64,000 nucleotides of DNA from Bordetella genomosp. 1 (GTDB lineage: Bacteria; Pseudomonadota; Gammaproteobacteria; Burkholderiales; Burkholderiaceae_B), in the NCBI RefSeq assembly GCF_002261335.1, contig NZ_NEVL01000001.1, positions 620,001-684,000 of the forward strand, given 5' to 3'. The translations under genes and the position numbers were made by a program. Numbering within the stretch: position 1 is the first letter of the stretch; every line of letters starts with the position of its first letter. Below the pieces are notes generated by a model. The model searched no databases. It saw only the letters and a program-made list of their open reading frames with translations, and was not told the origin of the DNA. Of this stretch, positions 53,910 to 60,667 are shown in pieces.

Positions 53910-55065
53910 TCCCCGCCTGCTGTCGCACATCGCTGCGGCAGCCACCGCCACGGCGCTGGCGCTGGGATGCTATCTGGGCGCCGACACCGCGCTGACGCAG
54001 GCGGTGCAACCGCGCTCCAGCCTGCCCTCGGTCAGCGACAACTACCTGCCCAACCTCGGCCCCGACTGGGGCACGCAGAACGTCAACCTGACGCGCCTGG
54101 GCAATGCCCTGTCCGACGGCACGCTGGTGGTGCTGGGCTCGTCCGAGCTGTCCAGCCACGACCTGCGTTTCGTGCCGTACCGCTTCTTCCCGCAAGAGCT
54201 CAAGGTGCCGACGCTGGCCTATGGCCACGCCATGTTCCAGTCGTATGGCATCGTCAGCGTGCTGGAGTCGGTGGCCGATTCGCTCACGCCCAACTCGCGC
54301 CTGGTCGTGATGGTGTCGCCGGCCTGGTTCGCCTCGGGCGGACAGTTGCCGCGCTCCGCGTTCGCCGAGCATGTGAGCGGCCCGGTCTGGGACAGGCTCT
54401 GGGACCGGCCCGCCACGCGCGAGCAGATGCAGACCTGGATCACCAACAACGCCAACTGGGGCCTGCTGTGGCTGATCGCCAATGGCCAGGCCGCCGAGCT
54501 GAAGGACAAGCTGCAGCTGTGGTGGAAGGCGCGCGGCGAGCCGCAGCCCGACAAGCCGCGCAGCGCGCTGTCGGTGCCGGCGCACAAGTACGTGACCTGG
54601 CCCTCGGCCGCGCGCCTGTCGGGCACGCAGTGGGACAAGCTGCTGGGGCAGGCGCATGAGGTCGAGCACAAGCTGGGCAGCAACAATCCCTACGACGTGC
54701 GCGACGACTACTACCAGCAGTATCTCGCGCCGCTGAACTCGCCCGCGCGCAACGAATTTCCCGATCTCGCGCCGATGGCGCGCCCCGAGCTCGGCGACCT
54801 GGCGCGCGTGATGGCGCTGCTGCAGCAACGCAAGGTGCGCGCCTACTTCGTGATCCAGCCCTTCAACCCCAAGCTGATCCTCGACGTGGAGCGCTTCGAT
54901 CCGGTGGTCGATGCGATCAAGGGGATGTGCGAGCGCTACGGCATGGGTTGCCTGGACATGTACAGCATCCCCTTCCAGCGCGGCATGGTGCGCGACGACA
55001 TGCACCTGGCCGAAGTCGGCTGGGCCATGGCCGACCGGGGTATTGCGGAGTTCTTCTCGCGATGA
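53887..55065 (+). CDS. dltD: DltD-like D-alanyl transfer protein
   Basis: 392 residues. N-terminal membrane anchor (residues ~14-30), extracytoplasmic SGNH-like domain. Motifs: VVLGSSELSS (nucleophile Ser, as in DltD) and a C-terminal RDDMHLAEVGW (Asp-x-x-His pair). YLAPLNSPARNEF region sits in the middle. In Gram-positives DltD helps move D-alanine to teichoic acids; here the acceptor must be another envelope polymer or protein. ATGA overlap with the small gene that follows. Confidence 0.9.
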   Translation: MLLPTLRNPRLLSHIAAAATATALALGCYLGADTALTQAVQPRSSLPSVSDNYLPNLGPDWGTQNVNLTRLGNALSDGTLVVLGSSELSSHDLRFVPYRFFPQELKVPTLAYGHAMFQSYGIVSVLESVADSLTPNSRLVVMVSPAWFASGGQLPRSAFAEHVSGPVWDRLWDRPATREQMQTWITNNANWGLLWLIANGQAAELKDKLQLWWKARGEPQPDKPRSALSVPAHKYVTWPSAARLSGTQWDKLLGQAHEVEHKLGSNNPYDVRDDYYQQYLAPLNSPARNEFPDLAPMARPELGDLARVMALLQQRKVRAYFVIQPFNPKLILDVERFDPVVDAIKGMCERYGMGCLDMYSIPFQRGMVRDDMHLAEVGWAMADRGIAEFFSR

Positions 55066-55187
55066 AACGCTTTCTGTGGCACCTGTGCCTTTATATCGGC
55101 CTGATCCTCGTGTTCGTGCTGCAGGCGACGCCGCCTACCGGCAGCGGCGGACCGATCAAGGTCGAATTCCAATACCAGCAGTTCTGA
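55062..55187 (+). CDS. dltX: DltX-like membrane micro-protein (41 residues)
   Basis: 41 residues. Starts inside the DltD stop (ATGA) and ends 7 bases before the MBOAT gene. One hydrophobic helix (about residues 5-22, LWHLCLYIGLILVFVLQ), a short linker, and the C-terminal sequence VEFQYQQF. DltX of Gram-positive dlt operons has the same size, single helix, and a C-terminal FxYxxF-type motif; both are present here (F-Q-Y-Q-Q-F). Easily missed because of its size. The topology puts the C-terminus where it could act as an acyl carrier or MBOAT partner. Confidence 0.75.
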   Translation: MKRFLWHLCLYIGLILVFVLQATPPTGSGGPIKVEFQYQQF

Positions 55188-55194
55188 GTTCGCC

Positions 55195-56322
55195 ATGGAA
55201 CTGTTCGCCAGTTTGAATTTCTTCGGCTCCGCGCTGCTCGGCAGTCTCGGCCTGCTGGTCTACCGCTCGCTCGCGCTGCCGTGGCGCATCGGCTACCGCC
55301 AGGTGATCGCGCTGCTGTCGGTGGTGATCTGGCTCGCGATCTTCGGCGCGCGGCCCTGGCAGCCGCTGGCCCTGCTCGCGATCTCCGGCGCCGCGCTGTA
55401 TGCCAACCGCCGCGGCTGGTTGCCCACCTGGGCCAGCGTCATCATCACGATGTCGCCGCTGCTGCTGGTCAAGACCGGCGTCACCACGCTGCCCGGCATG
55501 CTGGGCCTGTCGTTCGCCACCTTCCGCGCCATCGACGTGCTGCTGTTCGCGCAGCGCAACGAGCGCGTCTCCGCGCTCGACTACTTCATCTATCTGTTCT
55601 TCCCGCTGGCGCTGCTGGCCGGGCCCATGTATCGCTGGCGCAGCTTCCAGGCCGACCTGAAGCGCGGCTACGAAGGCGTCACGCTCGACACCTGGCTCAC
55701 CGGCCTGGAGCTCACGCTGCTGGGCGTGATCCAGAAGTTCGGCCTGGCCGAGGCGATCTGGCGCTACGGGCTGGCCACGCTGGACGCGCACGATTATTCG
55801 TTCACCGGGGTCGCGCTCAACGCCTCGCTCTACAGCTTCTACCTGTTCTTCGACTTCGCCGGCTACAGCAGCATGGCGATCGGGATCGGCATGCTGTTCG
55901 GCTTCACGCTGCCCGTGAACTTCCGCAATCCGCTCGCCACTCTCAACCCGCAGGACTTCTGGCGCCGCTGGCACATCAGCCTGTCGGAGTGGCTGCGCGA
56001 CGTGGTGTTCATGCCGATCTACAAGGCCCTGTCCAAGACGCGCTTCTTCGGCCGTCATCGCCTGGCCGCGCAGAACATCGGCATCTTCGCCACGCTGCTG
56101 GCGATGGGCGTATGGAACGGGCTGGCCTGGCACTACATCGTCAGCGGCCTGATGTTCGGCGCCTATTCGGTGGGGCACAACCTGCTGGTCAACGCGAGCC
56201 GTACGCGCCCGGGGCTGCAGGCCTTCATGGCGCGCCGGCCGGTGCAGTGGGCGGGCCGCGCGCTGACCCTCGTGCTCGCCGCGCTCGCGCTGTATGTGTT
56301 CAGCGGCCGCAGTCCCATCTGA
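55195..56322 (+). CDS. dltB: MBOAT-family O-acyltransferase, DltB-like
   Basis: 375 residues, about ten membrane helices. GPMYRWRSFQADL, FYLFFDFAGYSSMAIGIG, NFRNPLATLNPQDFWRRWHISLSEWLRD are DltB/AlgI family blocks; H260 in RRWHISLS is conserved. In most MBOATs the active histidine lies in a WHG motif; here the sequence is MGVWNGLAWHYI, with Asn308 in its place and His313 five residues on. Whether His313 takes over cannot be told from sequence. Moves an acyl group (probably D-alanyl) across the membrane. Confidence 0.9.
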   Translation: MELFASLNFFGSALLGSLGLLVYRSLALPWRIGYRQVIALLSVVIWLAIFGARPWQPLALLAISGAALYANRRGWLPTWASVIITMSPLLLVKTGVTTLPGMLGLSFATFRAIDVLLFAQRNERVSALDYFIYLFFPLALLAGPMYRWRSFQADLKRGYEGVTLDTWLTGLELTLLGVIQKFGLAEAIWRYGLATLDAHDYSFTGVALNASLYSFYLFFDFAGYSSMAIGIGMLFGFTLPVNFRNPLATLNPQDFWRRWHISLSEWLRDVVFMPIYKALSKTRFFGRHRLAAQNIGIFATLLAMGVWNGLAWHYIVSGLMFGAYSVGHNLLVNASRTRPGLQAFMARRPVQWAGRALTLVLAALALYVFSGRSPI

Positions 56323-56359
56323 GGCGGCCACGCCGCTACGCTCCCGACCCTGGTGTTCC

Positions 56360-57805
56360 ATGCGACTCGATCTGCACACGTTCCAATTCGTCGACGCGGC
56401 GCGCGCGGATGACGCGCCCGCCGTGGTCGCGCCCGATCGCAGCCTGAGCTGGCAGGCCCTCGCGGCCGAGGCGCGGGCCTGGGCCGAGCGCGCCCGCGCG
56501 GCGGGTGCTGGCCCCGACCGCGCCGTCGTGGTCTACGGCCACAAGCAGGCCGGCTTCTTCGTGGCCATGACCGGCGCGCTGCTGCTCGGCGCGCCGTTCG
56601 TGCCGGTCGACACCATCTATCCCCCCGAGCGCCTGCGCCGCATCGTCGAGATCGTCGGCGCCGCCACCGTCTATGACGCCGCGCAGGACCGCTTCGAGGC
56701 CGGCGCCGCCGCGCCGCGCGTGCTCGACGAAACCGGCCTGGCCTACGTGATGTTCACCTCGGGCAGCACCGGCGATCCGAAGGGCGTGCAGATCGGCCGC
56801 GAGAGCGTGGCGCTGCTGGGCGAATGGATGGCGCGCGACTTCGGTTTGGGCGAGGCGCCGGTATTCATGAACCAGGCGCCGTTCAGTTTCGACCTGTCGA
56901 TGTACGAGGTGTTCGGCACGCTCGCCACGGGCGGCACCTGCTTGATGTCGTCGCGCGACCAGATCGCCGCGCAGGCGGCGTGGCTCGCCGGCCTCGCGCA
57001 GGCCGGCATCAACGTCTGGGTCTCGACGCCGTCGTTCGCGCACCAGCAACTGGTGAGCCGCGATTTCTCGCCGGCCATGCTGCCGACGCTGCGCTGTTTC
57101 CTGTTCTGCGGCGAGCCGCTGCCGGTGGCCCTGGCGCGCAAGCTGCGCCAGCGCTTCCCCGATGCGGTCATCCTCAATACCTATGGCCCGACCGAGGCCA
57201 CCGTCGCCACCACCGCGATCGCGATCGACGACGCCGTGCTGGCGGCGCACGAGGCGCTGCCGATCGGCCGCGCCAAGCGCGACAGCCTGGTGTTCGTGCG
57301 CGACGGCGAGCTCTGCATCGTGGGCGATCACGTGATGCGCGGCTATCTGAATCGGGCCGACCTGAACCAGAGCAAGATGTTCGTGCACGAGGACGGCCGG
57401 CGCGGCTTTCGCACCGGCGACCTGGGCGAGGAAGGCGAGGGCGGGCTGTTGTTCTGCCGCGGCCGCATGGACGACCAGATCAAGCTCAATGGCTATCGCA
57501 TCGAGCTCTCGGAAATCGATGCCGTGCTGGCCGATCTGCCGGGCGTGGCGGGCGGCGCCTGCGCCGTGCTGCGGCGCCCGGACGGTACCGCGGTGCGGCT
57601 GATCGGTTTCGTGGACGCGGCGGTGGCGCGCGCGGGCTTCGACGTGCCTGCCGCGCTGGAAGACTGGAAGGGGCGGCTGGCGCGGCGCCTGCCGCCTTAT
57701 ATGGTGCCGTCGGAACTGGTGGCCTGCCCGGGCCTGCCGATGTCGGCCAACCACAAGACCGACCGCAAGAAGCTGCTCGACATCTACGCCGCGATCGAGG
57801 TGTGA
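56360..57805 (+). CDS. dltA: D-alanine--carrier protein ligase, DltA-like
   Basis: 481 residues, adenylation enzyme. VMFTSGSTGDPKGV, NTYGPTEATVATTA, FRTGDLG, RGRMDDQIKLNGYRIEL, and the C-terminal NHKTDRKKL lysine are all present and match DltA. It activates D-alanine with ATP and loads the DltC-like carrier at 53670. Last in the operon; ends 7 bases from the convergent YggT gene. Confidence 0.93.
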   Translation: MRLDLHTFQFVDAARADDAPAVVAPDRSLSWQALAAEARAWAERARAAGAGPDRAVVVYGHKQAGFFVAMTGALLLGAPFVPVDTIYPPERLRRIVEIVGAATVYDAAQDRFEAGAAAPRVLDETGLAYVMFTSGSTGDPKGVQIGRESVALLGEWMARDFGLGEAPVFMNQAPFSFDLSMYEVFGTLATGGTCLMSSRDQIAAQAAWLAGLAQAGINVWVSTPSFAHQQLVSRDFSPAMLPTLRCFLFCGEPLPVALARKLRQRFPDAVILNTYGPTEATVATTAIAIDDAVLAAHEALPIGRAKRDSLVFVRDGELCIVGDHVMRGYLNRADLNQSKMFVHEDGRRGFRTGDLGEEGEGGLLFCRGRMDDQIKLNGYRIELSEIDAVLADLPGVAGGACAVLRRPDGTAVRLIGFVDAAVARAGFDVPAALEDWKGRLARRLPPYMVPSELVACPGLPMSANHKTDRKKLLDIYAAIEV

Positions 57806-57812
57806 CGCGGCC

Positions 57813-58382
57813 TCAGGCCGCGCCGATCGCCAGGGCGTTGTAGCTGAGGCGGCCCAGCATCATCAGCACCACCTGCGCGATGATCAGCACGACCAGCGGC
57901 GAGAAATCGATGGCGGTGCGCGGCAGGATGCGGCGCACCGGCTCGAGCAGCGGCGCGGTGAGCGTCTGCAGCAGCGCCATCAGCGGCGACATCGGATTCA
58001 CCCACGACAGCACGGCCTGGATCAGCGTGAGCCACACGATCAGGTTGAGCGCCCACTTGGCCACCGTGATCAGCGCGACCAGCAGCAGCATCGGGAACAG
58101 CGCGCCGATCAGCTGCACCGGCAGCGTGACCAGCAGCGACAGCACCAGGAACACCAGCGCCGCCAGCCAGGCCGCGGCCAGGCTGGTCCAGTCGATCGAG
58201 TTGCCCGCCGGAATCACCTTGCGCAGCGGCACCACCAGCCAGTTGGTGACCTGGTAGACGGTCCGGGCCAGCGGGTTGAACGGGTGCAGCCGCACGGCAT
58301 GGATCCAGGCGCGCAGGATCAGCGCGGCGCCGAACAGGGTGAACAGGATGTCGATCAGGAAGTGCAGGATTTGGGCGAGCAT
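57813..58382 (-). CDS. YggT family membrane protein
   Basis: 189 residues with two YGGT repeats, each a hydrophobic hairpin: near the N-terminus (LIDILFTLFGAALILRAWI...PFNPLARTVYQ) and near the C-terminus (IVWLTLIQAVLSWVNP...LLEPVRRILP). About four to six helices. Function unproven; members are often linked to osmotic response or cell division. Confidence 0.92.
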   Translation of the reverse strand: MLAQILHFLIDILFTLFGAALILRAWIHAVRLHPFNPLARTVYQVTNWLVVPLRKVIPAGNSIDWTSLAAAWLAALVFLVLSLLVTLPVQLIGALFPMLLLVALITVAKWALNLIVWLTLIQAVLSWVNPMSPLMALLQTLTAPLLEPVRRILPRTAIDFSPLVVLIIAQVVLMMLGRLSYNALAIGAA

Positions 58383-58430
58383 GGACTCTCTACCGGGCTG
58401 AGCAAGCGGCTATTTTCGCACGGCTGGAAT

Positions 58431-58462
58431 GCAAAAAGCCGCCTGGCTGGGCCAGGCGGCTT
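58431..58462 (-). terminator. Terminator of the histone-like gene
   Basis: On the minus strand: AAGCCGCCTGGC, loop, GCCAGGCGGCTT, then TTTTT. Sits 30 bases past the histone stop. Confidence 0.9.
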
Positions 58463-58493
58463 GAAGTACAGCTAGCGCGTTGACGCGTCCGTA

Positions 58494-59123
58494 TTACGGA
58501 CGGCCACCCGTCGGGAAGGGCCACGACGCGGCAGGATTCAGCGCGGACTTGGCACCCGGGGCAGCAGCCGTGGAGGGCGGCGTAGCGGGCTTCTTGGGGG
58601 CAGCCTTCTTGGCAGCGGGCTTCTTGGCAGCAGCCTTCTTCGCAGCCGGGGCCTTCTTGGCAGCAGGCGCCTTCTTGGCAGCAGCAGCCTTCTTGGCAGG
58701 CGCCTTCTTGGCGACGGCCTTCTTGGCTACGGCTTTCTTGGCGACAGCCTTCTTGGCAACGGCCTTCTTGGCAGGCGCCTTCTTGGCGACGGCCTTCTTG
58801 GCAACTGCCTTCTTGGCTACGGCCTTCTTGGCGACGGCCTTCTTGGCAACCGCCTTCTTGGCGACGGCCTTCTTGGCAACGGCCTTCTTGGCGACAGCCT
58901 TCTTGGCTACGGCCTTCTTGGCTGCCGGTTTCTTGGCGGCGACCTTCTTGGCTGCCGGCTTCTTGGCGGCAACCTTCTTCACCGCCGGCTTCTTCGCGGC
59001 GACCTTCTTCACTGCAACCTTCTTGGCGGCAGCTTTCTTGGCCGGGGCGGCCTTCTTCACCGCGGCCTTCTTGGCTGCGGGTTTCTTAACCGCCTTCTTG
59101 GCGGCCTTCTTGGCAGTTGCCAT
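58494..59123 (-). CDS. Histone H1-like nucleoid protein (Bordetella BpH1 type)
   Basis: 209 residues, almost wholly Lys, Ala, Val, Pro. Starts [19 protein letters not shown]. The middle is about 15 tandem copies of AKKAV or AKKAP. Such proteins coat DNA like the tail of eukaryotic H1; BpH1 of Bordetella is the model. ATG 59123 is preferred: AAGGAG lies 7 bases upstream, while the first ATG (59129) is too close. The C-terminus [15 protein letters not shown]-like tail is not repetitive. Confidence 0.92.
   Translation of the reverse strand: MATAKKAAKKAVKKPAAKKAAVKKAAPAKKAAAKKVAVKKVAAKKPAVKKVAAKKPAAKKVAAKKPAAKKAVAKKAVAKKAVAKKAVAKKAVAKKAVAKKAVAKKAVAKKAVAKKAPAKKAVAKKAVAKKAVAKKAVAKKAPAKKAAAAKKAPAAKKAPAAKKAAAKKPAAKKAAPKKPATPPSTAAAPGAKSALNPAASWPFPTGGRP
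58690..58930. repeat. 15-bp tandem repeat inside the histone gene
   Basis: About 15 copies of GCCTTCTTGGCGACG (minus-strand codons for VAKKA), with silent and Ala/Pro changes between copies. Frame is preserved, so the protein can change length by 5-residue steps. Confidence 0.9.
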
Positions 59124-59443
59124 GGTCATGCTCCTTAGGTTCAGGGGTCCCAGAACTTAAACCCGTGTCATCACCCGCCAACAAGGCGGGCAACACCCGG
59201 GCTATTCATCGGCGCATGCTCCTGTCCCTTGCAGGCGACAGCACTTCAGCTTGCGCTAATGAATTCAGCACAGCCATTTGATATGGCCCTCGCTCCGGCG
59301 CGAGCCATCTCAAATGGCGTCGATAGGCACATGCCTACCGCTACGTCCTACGTGTCCGAACACTGACCGGGGGCATCCCAGGCGCTCGCCGGCCAGTGTG
59401 TCGGGCTTGGCCAATTCCATTGGCCGGCGAGTGTCAGCAGGTC
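59124..59443. other. Intergenic region with two stacked inverted repeats
   Basis: No gene seen. It holds the histone promoter (59130-59270, minus strand) and structures downstream of nrdB: an imperfect hairpin 59274-59317 (CCATTTGATATGG / CCATCTCAAATGG with inner CTCGC/GCGAG), a small dyad TAGGCA-CA-TGCCTA at about 59325, and CTCGCCGGCCA / TGGCCGGCGAG at 59385-59431, which competes with TTGGCCAAT / ATTGGCC inside it. Confidence 0.6.
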
Positions 59444-60646
59444 TTATTCCCAGCTCAGCGCACCGCCGGTCTGGTATTCGATCACGCGAGTCTCGAAAAA
59501 GTTGCGTTCCTTCTTCAGGTCGATCATCTCCGCCATCCACGGGAAGGGATTTTCTTCCTGCGGGAACAGCGGCTCGATGCCGATCTGCTGGCAACGACGG
59601 TTGGCGATGAAGCGCAGGTAGGACTTGAACATCGGTGCATTCAGTCCCAACACACCGCGCGGCATCGTGTCTTCGGCGTAAGCGTATTCGAGTTCGACTG
59701 CTTTTTGGAAGAGTTCTCGAATTTCTTCGCGGAATTCCGGCGTCCAGAGATGCGGATTCTCGAGTTTGACGGTATTGATCAGGTCGATGCCGAAGTTGCA
59801 GTGCATGGATTCATCGCGAAGGATGTACATGTACTGTTCGGCCGCGCCGGTCATCTTGTTCTGGCGGCCCAGCGCCAGGATCTGCGTGAAGCCCACATAG
59901 AAGAACAGGCCTTCCATCAGGCACGCGAACACGATGAGCGACTTCAGGAGCGTCTGGTCCGCTTCGGGCGTGCCCGTGCGGAAGTCGGGATCGGCAATCG
60001 CGTCGATGAACGGGATCAGGAACTCGTCCTTGGCACGGATCGAGGGGACCTCGTTGTACGCGTTGAAGATCTCCGACTCGTCCAGGTCGAGACTTTCGAC
60101 GATGTATTGATAAGCGTGGGTGTGGATCGCTTCCTCGAACGCCTGGCGGAGCAGGAACTGGCGGCATTCGGGCGCCGTGATGTGGCGGTAGGTGCCCAGC
60201 ACGATGTTGTTGGCCGCGAGCGAGTCGGCGGTCACGAAGAAACCCAGGTTGCGCTTGACGATGCGGCGCTCGTCCTCGGTGAGCCCGTTCGGGTTCTTCC
60301 AGAGGGCGATGTCGCGCGACATGTTGATTTCTTGCGGCATCCAGTGGTTCGCGCACGTGGCCAGGTATTTTTCCCAAGCCCACTTGTACTTGAACGGCAC
60401 CAGCTGGTTGACGTCGGTTTCGCCGTTGATGATGCGCTTGTCGGCCGCCTTGACGCGGCCCGACGAACCGAGGGTGTTCAGTGCGGCGGCGTGCTCCGGT
60501 GCGCTCGGCGTCGGCAGCGCCGAGTCGCCGAACACGCCGGTGGCGGCGCGCACGTTGTTGTCCTCGGACGCAGCGTTACCCGCGCCGGATTGCTCCGGCG
60601 ATTTCGCGGGTTGCGTGGCGAGGTTGTCGTTATCCCAATTAAGCAT
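59444..60646 (-). CDS. nrdB: Ribonucleotide reductase, class Ia, beta subunit
   Basis: 400 residues. The N-terminal ~80 are extra and low-complexity. The di-iron/tyrosyl core follows: [34 protein letters not shown] (Glu/His ligands), [35 protein letters not shown]. Second gene of the nrdAB operon (21-base gap). The C-terminus ending TGGALSWE binds NrdA. Confidence 0.96.
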   Translation of the reverse strand: MLNWDNDNLATQPAKSPEQSGAGNAASEDNNVRAATGVFGDSALPTPSAPEHAAALNTLGSSGRVKAADKRIINGETDVNQLVPFKYKWAWEKYLATCANHWMPQEINMSRDIALWKNPNGLTEDERRIVKRNLGFFVTADSLAANNIVLGTYRHITAPECRQFLLRQAFEEAIHTHAYQYIVESLDLDESEIFNAYNEVPSIRAKDEFLIPFIDAIADPDFRTGTPEADQTLLKSLIVFACLMEGLFFYVGFTQILALGRQNKMTGAAEQYMYILRDESMHCNFGIDLINTVKLENPHLWTPEFREEIRELFQKAVELEYAYAEDTMPRGVLGLNAPMFKSYLRFIANRRCQQIGIEPLFPQEENPFPWMAEMIDLKKERNFFETRVIEYQTGGALSWE

Positions 60647-60667
60647 GATCGAATTCTCCGGTGGCGG

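Noticed and set aside
58690-58930. CRISPR or minisatellite unrelated to a gene
   Set aside because: The 15-bp repeat is in frame within a complete lysine-rich histone-like gene with RBS and terminator.
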